Under the pieces are notes generated by a model. It worked only from the letters and a program-made list of their open reading frames with translations. It was not told the DNA's origin and searched no databases. This document shows, piece after piece, positions 9,046 through 17,110 of a stretch of 64,000 bases of DNA. This DNA comes from Streptomyces marianii (GTDB lineage: Bacteria > Actinomycetota > Actinomycetes > Streptomycetales > Streptomycetaceae): assembly GCF_005795905.1 (NCBI RefSeq), contig NZ_VAWE01000001.1, positions 1,922,001 to 1,986,000 of the forward strand. The letters run 5' to 3'. Every line of letters begins with the position of its first letter. The stretch's first letter is position 1. The position numbers and the translations under genes are program-made.

Positions 9046-11538
9046 TCACGGCTTCGTCGGTGCCCCGGTGAGGGTGAGGCGCGGCTTGGGGGCGTCGGTG
9101 CGGCCGGTCGGGGGTGTGCGGCTGCCGGCCCGGTAGGGCGCGGGCCAGGGCGCGGCGGGCCCGTCGTAGCTCTGCTCGGCGGCGGCGTGGAGCGTCCAGT
9201 GGGGGTCGTACAGGTGGGGCCTGGCCAGGGCGCAGAGGTCGGTGCGGCCGGCGAGGAGGAGGGAGTTGACGTCGTCCCAGGAGGAGATCGCGCCGACGGC
9301 GATGACGGGGACGCGGAGGGTGTTGCGGATGCGGTCGGCGTAGGGGGTCTGGTAGGAGCGGCCGTACTCGGGGCGTTCGTCGGGGACGACCTGGCCGGTG
9401 GAGACGTCGATGGCGTCGGCGCCGTGGGCGACGAAGGCGCGGGCGATCTCCACGGCGTCGTCGGCGGTGGTGCCTCCGGCGGCCCAGTCGGTGGCGGAGA
9501 TCCGGACGGTCATGGGCCGGTCGTCGGGCCAGACGCCGCGGACGGTGTCGAAGACTTCGAGGGGGTAGCGGAGGCGGTTGGCGAGGCTGCCTCCGTAGGC
9601 GTCGGTGCGGTGGTTGGTGAGGGGGGAGAGGAAGCCGGAGAGGAGGTAGCCGTGGGCGCAGTGGAGTTCGAGGAGGTCGAATCCGCTGTCGGCGGCGCGG
9701 CGGGCGGCGGCGGCGAACTGGTCGCGGACGAGGGTCAGTCCGGCGCGGTCGAGCTGGTGCGGGGTCTGGTTGACGCCGGGCCGGTACGGGAGGGGTGAGG
9801 CGGCGACGAGGGGCCAGTTGCCGTCGGGCAGGGGCTGGTCGATGCCTTCCCACATGAGCCGGGTCGACCCTTTGCGGCCGGAGTGCCCGAGTTGGACGCC
9901 GATCGCGGTGCCGGGTGCCTGCCCGTGGACGAAGTCGGTGACGCGGCGCCAGGCGGTGGCGTGCGCGTCGGTGTAGAGGCCGGCGCAGCCGGGGGTGATA
10001 CGGCCTTCGGCGCTGACGCAGACCATCTCGGTCATGACGAGTCCGGCTCCGCCGAGGGCGCGGGCGCCGAGGTGGACGAGGTGGAGGTCGCCGGGGTTGC
10101 CGTCGGCGGCGGAGTACATGTCCATGGGTGAGACGACCACGCGGTTGCGCAGGGTCAGCCGGCGCAGCCGCAGGGGCGTGAACATGGGCGGGGTGCCGGG
10201 CGGGCATCCGAAGTCGTCCTCGACGGTGCGGGTGAAGGCGGGGTCGCGCAGCCGGAGGTTGTCGTGGGTGACGCGGCGGCTGCGGGTGAGGAGGTTGAAG
10301 GCGAACTGGCGGGGTGGCTGGTCGAGGTAGGTGTGGAGGTCCTCGAACCAGCGGAGGCTTGCGGCGGCGGCGCGCTGGGTCGATTCGACGACGGGGCGGC
10401 GTTCGGCCTCGTAGGCGGCGAGGGCGTCGGGGAGGCCGGGGTGTTCATCGATGCAGGCGGCGAGGGCGAGTGCGTCCTCGACGGCCAGTTTGGTGCCGGA
10501 GCCGATGGAGAAGTGCGCGGTGTGCGCGGCGTCGCCCAGGAGGACGGTGTCGCCGTGGGACCAGCGTTCGTTGACGACGGTGCGGAAGGCGGTCCAGGCG
10601 GAGTTGTTACCGCGGAGGGGGCGGCCGCCGAGGGCCTCGGCGAAGATCTTGGCGCAGCGTTCCGCGGACTGCTGCTCGTCGCATGCGTCGAGTCCGGCGG
10701 CGCGCCAGACCTCTTCGCCCATTTCGACGATGACGGTGGATGCTCCGGTCGTGCGGGGCTCGCCGGGGTGTTCGGTCTGCTGGTGAGGGCCGGGTTCCGG
10801 GCGCTCGAAGGGGTAGCCGTGGAGCTGCATGACGCCGTGTTCGGTCTCGGCGATGTCGAAGCGGAAGGCGTCGAGGGCGAAGTCGGCGGCGAGCCAGATG
10901 TAGCGGCAGCGGTGGGTGGTGATGCGGGGGCGGAAGACGTCGGCGTGCGCGGTGCGGGTGGTGCTGTTGACGCCGTCGGCGGCGATGACGAGGTCGTGAT
11001 GGGCGGCGAGTTCGGCCGCGGGTGGGGCCGGGGTGCGGAAACGGAGTTTCACGCCGAGATCCCGGCAGCGGTCGTGGAGGACGCGCAGGAGGGTGTGGCG
11101 GCCGAGTGCGGCGAATCCGTGTCCGCCGGAGGTGAGGGTGTGGCCGCGGCGGACGATGTCGATGTCGTCCCAGCGGACGAATGCGCGCTGGAGTGCGCGG
11201 TGGACGGTGGGGTCGGCGTGTTCGATGCCGCCGAGCGTCTCGTCGGAGAGGACGACTCCGAAGCCGAAGGTGTCGTCGGGGGCGTTGCGTTCCCAGACGG
11301 TGATGTCGCGTGCGGGGTCGAGGCGTTTGAGGAGGGCGGCGGCGTAGAGGCCGCCGGGGCCGCCGCCGACGACGGCGACACGCAGGGGGGCGCTCCGGCG
11401 CGGTGTCCGGTCGGGGCCCGGGAGGAGGCGGGGGGCGTCCGGGGCGCCGGGCGTGCCCGATACCCCCGGGGGCGGCGCTTCGGGGGCGGTGCCGGACGGG
11501 AGCGCGGCGTCGGGGGTACGGGGCGGCGGCGGGGTCAT
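9046..11538 (-). CDS. Bifunctional 2-aminobenzoyl-CoA (salicylyl-CoA 5-) monooxygenase/OYE-type reductase
   Basis: An 830-residue fusion. After a 50-residue Pro-rich leader, residues about 52-430 form a class A flavoprotein hydroxylase: G58-x-G60-x-x-G63, the DG region (VIAADGVNSTTR) and the second FAD motif GDAAHTAHFSIGSGT. Residues about 445-800 form an old-yellow-enzyme TIM barrel (VVSPMDMYSA; GVQLGHSGRK; LELHCAHGYLLSGFLSPLTNHRTDAYGGS). This architecture is that of 2-aminobenzoyl-CoA monooxygenase/reductase of the hybrid anthranilate pathway, in which oxygenation and ring reduction dearomatise the substrate; the N-terminal half also resembles salicylyl-CoA 5-hydroxylase. Its ATG overlaps the stop of the enoyl-CoA hydratase (ATGA), showing coupled translation. 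Confidence 0.9.
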   Translation of the reverse strand: MTPPPPRTPDAALPSGTAPEAPPPGVSGTPGAPDAPRLLPGPDRTPRRSAPLRVAVVGGGPGGLYAAALLKRLDPARDITVWERNAPDDTFGFGVVLSDETLGGIEHADPTVHRALQRAFVRWDDIDIVRRGHTLTSGGHGFAALGRHTLLRVLHDRCRDLGVKLRFRTPAPPAAELAAHHDLVIAADGVNSTTRTAHADVFRPRITTHRCRYIWLAADFALDAFRFDIAETEHGVMQLHGYPFERPEPGPHQQTEHPGEPRTTGASTVIVEMGEEVWRAAGLDACDEQQSAERCAKIFAEALGGRPLRGNNSAWTAFRTVVNERWSHGDTVLLGDAAHTAHFSIGSGTKLAVEDALALAACIDEHPGLPDALAAYEAERRPVVESTQRAAAASLRWFEDLHTYLDQPPRQFAFNLLTRSRRVTHDNLRLRDPAFTRTVEDDFGCPPGTPPMFTPLRLRRLTLRNRVVVSPMDMYSAADGNPGDLHLVHLGARALGGAGLVMTEMVCVSAEGRITPGCAGLYTDAHATAWRRVTDFVHGQAPGTAIGVQLGHSGRKGSTRLMWEGIDQPLPDGNWPLVAASPLPYRPGVNQTPHQLDRAGLTLVRDQFAAAARRAADSGFDLLELHCAHGYLLSGFLSPLTNHRTDAYGGSLANRLRYPLEVFDTVRGVWPDDRPMTVRISATDWAAGGTTADDAVEIARAFVAHGADAIDVSTGQVVPDERPEYGRSYQTPYADRIRNTLRVPVIAVGAISSWDDVNSLLLAGRTDLCALARPHLYDPHWTLHAAAEQSYDGPAAPWPAPYRAGSRTPPTGRTDAPKPRLTLTGAPTKP

Positions 11539-12362
11539 CGTCCCTGCCAGTTCGGGGCGCGCTTCTCGCTGAAGGCGGCGTGGAACTCGGCGTAGTCCTC
11601 GCCGTTCATCAGCAGGGCTTGGGTAGCGGCGTCCAGTTCGACCGAGGCTGCGAGCGGCATGTCGAGTTCCGCGGTGAGCAGCGCCTTGGTCTGGGCGTGG
11701 GCGAGGGCGGGGCCGTCGGCGAGGCGGCGGGCGAGGTCAGCGGCGGCCTTGTCGGCCTGGCCCTCCTCGGTGAGTTCGCTGATGAGTCCGATGCGTTCGG
11801 CCTCTGCGGCGCGGACGGGTTCGCCGAGCATCAGCAGCCGGGTGGCGTGGCCGAGGCCGACGACGCGAGGAAGCAGATACGCGGCGCCCATGTCTCCGCC
11901 GGAGAGCCCGACCTTGGTGAAGAGGTAGGAGAACCGGGCGGTGGGGTCGGCGACGCGGAAGTCGGCGGCGAGGGCGAGGACGGCCCCGGCGCCGGCGGCG
12001 GCACCGTGGACCGCGGCGATCACGGGGAAGGGGCATTCGCGGAGGGCGCGCACGACCTGGCCGGTCATCCGGTTGAAGTCGAGGAGCTGGGCGGTGTCCA
12101 TGGCGAGGGTGGCACCGATGATGTCGTCGACGTCGCCGCCGGAGCAGAAGCCGCGGCCCTCGCCGGCGAGGACCAGGGCGCGCACGGAGCGTTCCCGGGA
12201 GAGTTCCGCGAGCAGGTCGCGCAGGTCGGCGTAGGCGCCGAAGGTGAGCGCGTTGAGCTTCTCCGGTCGGTCGAGGGTGACGGTGGCGATGCCGTCCTGC
12301 CTGGTCAGGCGGATGTGGCGCCACTGCTCGGTACGGGATGCGGAGCTGGGAAAGGGGCTCAT
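11535..12362 (-). CDS. Enoyl-CoA hydratase/isomerase family protein
   Basis: The product of about 275 residues is a crotonase-fold protein with the two oxyanion-hole segments (LAGEGRGFCSGGDVDD and VHGAAAGAGAVLALAADFRVA). It should hydrate a 2,3-enoyl-CoA or open a ring in a beta-oxidation-like sequence. The start at MSPFPSS is preferred because GAAGGAGG lies ten bases upstream; a Met 13 codons earlier lacks a site. It is first in the operon with the monooxygenase/reductase and overlaps it by four bases, so it most likely acts after ring dearomatisation. Confidence 0.9.
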   Translation of the reverse strand: MSPFPSSASRTEQWRHIRLTRQDGIATVTLDRPEKLNALTFGAYADLRDLLAELSRERSVRALVLAGEGRGFCSGGDVDDIIGATLAMDTAQLLDFNRMTGQVVRALRECPFPVIAAVHGAAAGAGAVLALAADFRVADPTARFSYLFTKVGLSGGDMGAAYLLPRVVGLGHATRLLMLGEPVRAAEAERIGLISELTEEGQADKAAADLARRLADGPALAHAQTKALLTAELDMPLAASVELDAATQALLMNGEDYAEFHAAFSEKRAPNWQGR

Positions 12363-12431
12363 GGACGTGTGGCCTCCTTCGGTGGGCGCGTCTCGTCCCA
12401 CGTCTGCCTGCCACCCGAATTTATCACTTCT

Positions 12432-12449
12432 TCGTGACTTCCGTCACGA
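12432..12449. promoter_or_regulatory. Candidate operator (perfect 7-bp inverted repeat)
   Basis: TCGTGAC-TTCC-GTCACGA is a perfect dyad about 70 bases upstream of the hydratase start, in an AT-richer divergent spacer. It is placed to bind a dimeric repressor of the catabolic operon; the PaaX protein is the obvious candidate but a TetR-type protein encoded elsewhere would also fit. Confidence 0.45.
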
Positions 12450-12596
12450 GGCCGCGATAACTCGCGGGTGCGTTGCGGCTCGGCGCAGGGCCCGTCACGG
12501 GTGTGGCACGGCTCCCGGCGGAGCGACCGGGGCATGCCGTCGCCCAAGATTCCGTCTCGTAAGGTTGAACCCACTACCAGACGCAGTGCCGGCCGC

Positions 12597-13073
12597 ATGC
12601 GGGCCGTGATCGGAATCAGAGCCTTGCCCCACTCCCCCGGAACCGCCCCCGCCGCCGCGGTCACCGCCCTCTGGCGGATCGCGCTGCCGCACACCACCGC
12701 GGCGGTGCCGATCGCCCGCGCGCTGGTGCGCACGGCCCTGGCGGACGTCGAGGACGGGGCCGACCGCGACACGGCGGAGCTGCTCACGGCGGAGCTGGTC
12801 GCCAATGCCGTCGAGCACACCGGCGGCGTCACCCCGATCGAGCTGGCGGTGGAGCTGCTGCCGGAGGGCTGCCGGGTCGAGGTGCACGACCCCGACCCGT
12901 CCCCGCCCGGTTCCCTGTCCGGCCCTCCCCCGCACCCGGTGCCCGACCCGTGGCAGGAGCACGGCCGCGGGCTGCTGCTGGTGCGCATGCTGAGCGCGGC
13001 GTGCGGACACCGTCCGACCGCGCGGGGAAAGGCCGTCTGGTTCAGACTCCCCGGTGCTCCCGCTCAGGCGTGA
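12597..13073 (+). CDS. ATP-binding protein, RsbW-like anti-sigma/histidine-kinase-type ATPase
   Basis: The protein has the GHKL N-box (TAELLTAELVANAVEHT) and the G1/G2 region (EHGRGLLLVRMLSAACG) separated by a Pro-rich loop, as in the many stand-alone Streptomyces HATPase_c proteins related to RsbW/SpoIIAB. Such proteins bind ATP and partner anti-sigma-antagonists or other regulators; a specific partner is not encoded next to it. The start is uncertain: Met codons at 12534 and 12468 are in frame, but codons there have low GC at the third position, so the Met of MRAVIGIRAL is used. The 3' end overlaps the tail of the permease remnant on the other strand. Confidence 0.75.
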   Translation: MRAVIGIRALPHSPGTAPAAAVTALWRIALPHTTAAVPIARALVRTALADVEDGADRDTAELLTAELVANAVEHTGGVTPIELAVELLPEGCRVEVHDPDPSPPGSLSGPPPHPVPDPWQEHGRGLLLVRMLSAACGHRPTARGKAVWFRLPGAPAQA

Positions 13074-13290
13074 CCTCGGCGCTCATCTCGTCCGCCGTCC
13101 CGGAGGGGGTGGCTCCGGTGCCGGCGAGGCGCGAGTTGCGGCGGCCGTGGAGGCCGTACACCAGGGCGCCGGCGGCGAGGAAGACGGCGAACCGGAGCCA
13201 GGTCGTCCAGCCGGTGCCCCACATCGGACAGAGGCAGAACAGCACGCCGAGCACGAGGCCGAGGAGGTACAGCGGCACGCGGAACGAGGT
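13042..13290 (-). pseudogene. C-terminal remnant of an APC-type amino-acid permease
   Basis: Only the last about 80 residues remain. The segment FRVPL ... LGVLFCLC, then TWLRFAVFLAAGALVYGLHGRRNSRLAG, matches the final two membrane helices and the GRRNSRL tail of cationic amino-acid permeases of the APC superfamily. No helices 1-10 are encoded upstream; the sequence before it is the terminator of argF. The fragment lies beside argF/arcA, so it could be what is left of an arginine/ornithine transporter of that locus, which is inference. Confidence 0.65.
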
Positions 13291-13335
13291 CGCGGTGCCG
13301 GGGTGCGGGGATGCGGGGTCGTGCAAACGCGACGA

Positions 13336-13360
13336 GGTCCGGGCCCTGTGAGCCCGGACC
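13336..13360 (-). terminator. Hairpin downstream of argF
   Basis: A perfect 9-bp stem (GGTCCGGGC / GCCCGGACC) with a 7-base loop sits about 60 bases past the argF stop. Streptomyces terminators often lack a T-run, as here. Confidence 0.6.
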
Positions 13361-13419
13361 CCTCCTGAACGGGAGAGATGCCAGCCGCGGAGCCGCATAC
13401 GCCCCGAGCGCGGGTACGG

Positions 13420-14427
13420 CTATCCGGCCGCGGCCATGGTCGCCACGAGGACGGCCTTGATCGTGTGCATCCGGTTCTCGGCCTCGTCGAAGACGACCGA
13501 GTGAGGGGACTCGAAGACCTCGTCGCTGACCTCGAGCTCGGTGAGGCCGTGCCGTTCGTGGAGCTCGCGGCCGATGCGGGTGCCCAGGTCATGGAAGGCG
13601 GGCAGGCAGTGGAGGAACTTGACGTCCTGGTTGCCGGTGGCGCGCAGGACGTCCATGGTCACGGCGTAGGGGGCGAGGGCCGCGATGCGCTCGTCCCACA
13701 CCTCCTTGGGCTCGCCCATGGAGACCCAGACGTCAGTGGCGATGAAATCCGCGCCGGCAACGCCCTCGGCGATGTCCTCGGTCAGGGTGATCGCCGCCCC
13801 GCTGGCCTCCGCGGCCGCGCGGGCCGCGGCGACGACGGCGTCGGCGGGCCAGTAGGCCTTGGGGGCGACGATCCGCACGTCCATGCCGAGCAGGGCTCCG
13901 GTGACGAGGTAGGAGTTGCCCATGTTGAAGCGGGCGTCGCCGAGGTAGGCCAGGGCTATCGAGGCGAGGGGCTTGTCGGTGTGCTCGGTCATGGTGAGCA
14001 CGTCGGCGAGCATCTGGGTGGGGTGCCAGTCGTCGGTGAGCCCGTTGAACACCGGGACCCCGGCGTACGCGGCGAGCTCCTCGACGGCCGCCTGGCTCTC
14101 CCCCCGGTACTCGATACCGTCGAACATCCGGCCGAGCACGCGCGCGGTGTCCCTGACCGACTCCTTGTGCCCCAGCTGGGACGCGGCCGGGTCGAGATAC
14201 GTCGTCGACGCCCCCTGGTCGGCGGCCGCGACCTCGAAGGCACAGCGGGTGCGGGTGGACGTCTTCTCGAAGATCAGCGCGACGTTCTTCCCGCGCAGAC
14301 GCGGCACCTCGGCGCCGGCCCGCTTGGCGGCCTTGAGCCCGGCGGCCAGGTCGACGAGGCCGCGGAACTCCTCGGCCGTGAAGTCGAGCTCCTTGAGGAA
14401 GTGGCGGCCTTCGAGTTGTGTCGCCAT
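13420..14427 (-). CDS. argF: Ornithine carbamoyltransferase
   Basis: The 335-residue enzyme has the carbamoyl-phosphate motif S57-T-R-T-R61, the ornithine/carbamoyl-phosphate segment DDWHPTQ (H135, Q138) and the active-site H273-C-L-P276. It interconverts ornithine plus carbamoyl phosphate with citrulline plus phosphate. Immediately upstream on the same strand is arginine deiminase, so a catabolic role (citrulline phosphorolysis, arcB function) is likely; sequence alone does not separate anabolic from catabolic forms. No carbamate kinase gene is present in the window. The start ATG is preceded by a palindrome-bearing promoter region. Confidence 0.95.
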   Translation of the reverse strand: MATQLEGRHFLKELDFTAEEFRGLVDLAAGLKAAKRAGAEVPRLRGKNVALIFEKTSTRTRCAFEVAAADQGASTTYLDPAASQLGHKESVRDTARVLGRMFDGIEYRGESQAAVEELAAYAGVPVFNGLTDDWHPTQMLADVLTMTEHTDKPLASIALAYLGDARFNMGNSYLVTGALLGMDVRIVAPKAYWPADAVVAAARAAAEASGAAITLTEDIAEGVAGADFIATDVWVSMGEPKEVWDERIAALAPYAVTMDVLRATGNQDVKFLHCLPAFHDLGTRIGRELHERHGLTELEVSDEVFESPHSVVFDEAENRMHTIKAVLVATMAAAG

Positions 14428-14465
14428 GGTCGGCTGCTCCTGGATCGCGAACGGGACAATGGAAT

Positions 14466-14493
14466 TCTATACACACTCCCGTATTGCTATACG
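14466..14493. promoter_or_regulatory. Putative regulator box and promoter of argF
   Basis: The 85-base arcA-argF spacer is AT-rich for this genome. It holds a perfect dyad CGTAT-TGCT-ATACG (14480-14493) and a second TATAC element 20 bases away, two helical turns. This resembles the paired, AT-rich boxes bound by ArgR/AhrC, but the match to a known ARG box is only approximate. Confidence 0.4.
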
Positions 14494-14512
14494 ACCGGGT
14501 CGGGTGGTGGCG

Positions 14513-15763
14513 TCAGGTGCCCGGCTGGACGGCGTCCCGCTCCACGGGACAGCTCATGCAGCGGGGGCCGCCCCGGCCCCGGCCGAGTTCGCTCCCCGGG
14601 ATCTCGATCACCTCGATCCCCTGCTTGCGCAGATGCGTGTTGGTCGTCACATTGCGGTCGTAGGCCACGACCACGCCGGGCTCCACGGCGAGGACGTTGC
14701 AGCCGTCGTCCCACTGCTCCCGTTCCGCCGAGTGCACGTCCTGCGTCGCGGTGAGCACACGGATGTCCTTCAGCCCGAGAGCCGCCGCGATGGCGCTGTG
14801 CATGTGTTCCGGCGGATGGTCGGTGACCCGCAGGGACACGGCCCGGTCGCCCCCCGCCGGCTCGATCGTGTACGAGCGCAGCATGCCGAGGCCCGCATAC
14901 TGCGTGAACGTGTCGTGGTCCACCATCGTCATCACCGTGTCCAGGTGCATGAACGCACGGCGCTTGGGCATGTCGAGCGCGACGATCGTCCGGGCCGAGC
15001 CGGCGGCGAACAGCCCCCGGGCGAGCATCTCCACGGCCTGCGGGGTGGTGCGCTCGCTCATGCCGATGAGCACGGCCCCGTTGCCGATGACGAGGACGTC
15101 GCCGCCCTCGATCGTGGACGGGTAGTCGTCCTGGCCCTCGGACCAGTGGTGGAACTCGCCCGCCTCGGGGCCTGTGAACAGCGGATGGTGCTTGTAGATC
15201 GCCTCGAAGTGCACGGTCTCGCGCTGACGGGCGGGCCAGCGCATGGCGTTGATGGAGACGCCGTCGTAGATCCAGGCGGAGGTGTCGCGGGTGAAGATGT
15301 GATTGGGCAGGGGGCCGAGGAGGAAGTCGTCGAGGTCCATCACGTGGAAGCGGACCGACGACGGCTCGGAGTGGCCGGCGAGGAACTCCCGCTTCGTCAT
15401 GCCCCCGATGAGCGCTTCGGCGAGCCGCCGGGTGTCCATCTCGTCGAAGGCGGCCCGCAGATGGTCCGTGGCGAGCGGACCGTACTCCTTCTCGTCGAAG
15501 ACCCGGTCCAGCACGAGCTTGCGCGCCGCCGGGATCTCCAGCGACTCGCGCAGCAGGTCGCCGAAGAGATGGACGGCGACGCCCCGGTCGCGCAGCACGT
15601 CGGCGAAGCCGTCGTGCTCCTGGCGGGCGCGCCGGACCCAGAGCAGGTCGTCGAAGAGCAGCGCGTCCTTGTTGCTGGGCGTGAGCCTCTTCAGCTCCAG
15701 ATCCGGCCGGTGCAGAACGACCCGGCGCAGCCGCCCGGTCTCGGAGTCGACATGGAATCCCAT
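14513..15763 (-). CDS. arcA: Arginine deiminase
   Basis: The 416-residue protein shows the guanidine-modifying fold signatures: [36 protein letters not shown] and the C-terminal nucleophile loop [14 protein letters not shown] with C402 as the catalytic cysteine. It hydrolyses arginine to citrulline and ammonia in the cytoplasm. The Met of MGFHVDSE is chosen because family alignments begin there and a GGATGGAGG stretch lies just upstream. It is followed by argF, forming the first two steps of the arginine deiminase pathway. Confidence 0.95.
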   Translation of the reverse strand: MGFHVDSETGRLRRVVLHRPDLELKRLTPSNKDALLFDDLLWVRRARQEHDGFADVLRDRGVAVHLFGDLLRESLEIPAARKLVLDRVFDEKEYGPLATDHLRAAFDEMDTRRLAEALIGGMTKREFLAGHSEPSSVRFHVMDLDDFLLGPLPNHIFTRDTSAWIYDGVSINAMRWPARQRETVHFEAIYKHHPLFTGPEAGEFHHWSEGQDDYPSTIEGGDVLVIGNGAVLIGMSERTTPQAVEMLARGLFAAGSARTIVALDMPKRRAFMHLDTVMTMVDHDTFTQYAGLGMLRSYTIEPAGGDRAVSLRVTDHPPEHMHSAIAAALGLKDIRVLTATQDVHSAEREQWDDGCNVLAVEPGVVVAYDRNVTTNTHLRKQGIEVIEIPGSELGRGRGGPRCMSCPVERDAVQPGT

Positions 15764-16220
15764 GCCTCCATCCTGGCCGTCCGGAGGGCACTTCACCCGG
15801 CGAACGCCCGGACCGTCCGCTGCCGTATCCCGCGCCGCACGGCAGCCGGACGCTCCTCGGCAGCGGGCCCGGCGACGAGCGGCGCCCCGCCGGCCCGCTC
15901 CGGCTCCCCGGCCCCGGAGCGGTACGCGGGCCGTGGGGCCCGCCAGCGGTGGGTGACGCGGACGCGACCACCCACGGGCCGTGGCTGGGGCGCCGCATCT
16001 CCTCCGGTCGCCCGGACCGGCACCGGACCCGGTGGTGGTCCTTTCCCCCACGCCGTCCCCCCTCGCCGTCCCACTGCGCACACGGTGCCCACCCGCCCGT
16101 ACGCCGTCCCGAAGAGCCTGCCCGGAGCGGGTGGTCCCACCGTACGGGGAGGCACCGACAGTGCCTCCCCGTATGCTCCGGCACGGCGACCGCACGGCTC
16201 CGGGTCCGCCTCGGGCCGGT
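15764..16220. other. Non-coding spacer upstream of arcA
   Basis: No frame in this stretch has convincing homology or coding-type codon use. It should contain the arcA promoter on the minus strand, and it carries a strong hairpin terminator near its right end. Confidence 0.5.
16143..16173 (-). terminator. Strong hairpin terminator
   Basis: A perfect 13-bp stem TACGGGGAGGCAC / GTGCCTCCCCGTA with a 5-base loop lies about 50 bases past the stop of the small hypothetical gene transcribed toward it. The symmetry would let it work in both directions. Confidence 0.75.
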
Positions 16221-16583
16221 CTACAGCCGGGGGTCGACCGGCTCCGACTCCAGCGCGAGCACCGCGAACACGGCCTCGTGGACGCGCCACAGCGGCTCAC
16301 CGCCGGCGAGACGGTCGAGGGCCTCCAGGGCGAGCGCGTACTTCGCGGCGTGGGTCAGGGCGTCGGCCGGGCTGACGACGCCGTCCATCGCACGGATGAC
16401 CTCGGTACCGTCCGCCCCCACCTTGATCACGAAGGACTTCAGCTTGGCGTCATGGCTGCGAGCGAACAGCCGCTTCGTGGTCGCCCGGCAACCGGTGGTG
16501 CGGCCGTCGGCGGTGGCGAACTGCGAGCAGGTGCAGGCGTTCAGCTCGACGGTGGTCTCGGTCTGCGCGGTCTTGGCGGCCAT
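16221..16583 (-). CDS. Hypothetical protein, about 120 aa
   Basis: I do not recognise the family. The product starts [19 protein letters not shown] and is soluble, with three cysteines near the N-terminus (C16, C18 and C28 by count), a basic middle ([27 protein letters not shown]) and an alanine/leucine-rich C-terminal half predicted to be helical ([21 protein letters not shown]). The start is supported by GGGAG eight bases upstream. It diverges from the interrupted gene to its right and ends in a strong terminator. Confidence 0.6.
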   Translation of the reverse strand: MAAKTAQTETTVELNACTCSQFATADGRTTGCRATTKRLFARSHDAKLKSFVIKVGADGTEVIRAMDGVVSPADALTHAAKYALALEALDRLAGGEPLWRVHEAVFAVLALESEPVDPRL

Positions 16584-16901
16584 TTCCAGTCTCCCGAATT
16601 CCACATCCGCCGTACTACTCACGCACCTGCTGCCCCGTGCCCGCGACCGTCGGCACAAGGTGTGGGACCGCCGGATGGATACGTACGTCGAGTTGTTGAA
16701 ATCGCGTCGGGCCATGGGGTTCGCCCGCCGGGACTTCCTCGCCAAACGAACGACATCGTCCCAAGTCTTCGACGCAGAGCAGGAACTCAAGGATCTCGGT
16801 CCACTCCGAGCACAGCTGTCGATGTTCGGGTCGACGGCCGTCCAGGCGCTTGATGACCTGGCGCTGACCGGGTTCACGGTGTGGATGAAGGCTGTCAGTG
16901 A

Positions 16902-17110
16902 TTGACGCTCTCCCCCGTGAACGGGGGAGATTCCCACCGGGCCGTCGTTGTTGGACGGCGGTCGCGGGTGGTTCCTGTTTCATCACCCGCTGCCCGGCGT
17001 GCCGGGTCTTACGTGGGCTCCGCAGGCGTTTTGCGTGTCCGGGCGTCCCTCGGCCACGATGCGCCGTCCTTCACGGCGGAGGTTGAGTTCTGCGTTCTCG
17101 TCCCGGTTGT
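16902..17110 (-). ncRNA. Predicted omega RNA (reRNA) at the 3' end of tnpB
   Basis: In IS200/IS605 elements the tnpB-linked guide RNA is made from the 3' part of tnpB and the element end, with the guide segment running into flanking DNA. Here that is the region from the end of tnpB to the left border, including the CTCCCCCG hairpin; the guide would be the flank to the left of 16902. Position is by analogy, not by a covariance match. Confidence 0.4.
16909..16930. repeat. Left-end subterminal hairpin of the IS605-type element
   Basis: CTCCCCCG / CGGGGGAG form a perfect 8-bp stem with a TGAA loop, followed by the end of the tnpB transcript. These hairpins are recognised by the Y1 transposase. 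Confidence 0.75.

Noticed and set aside
15793..16290. 165-codon open frame left of the small hypothetical gene
   Set aside because: Arg/Gly/Pro-rich and overlapping a strong terminator and the real gene at 16221-16583.
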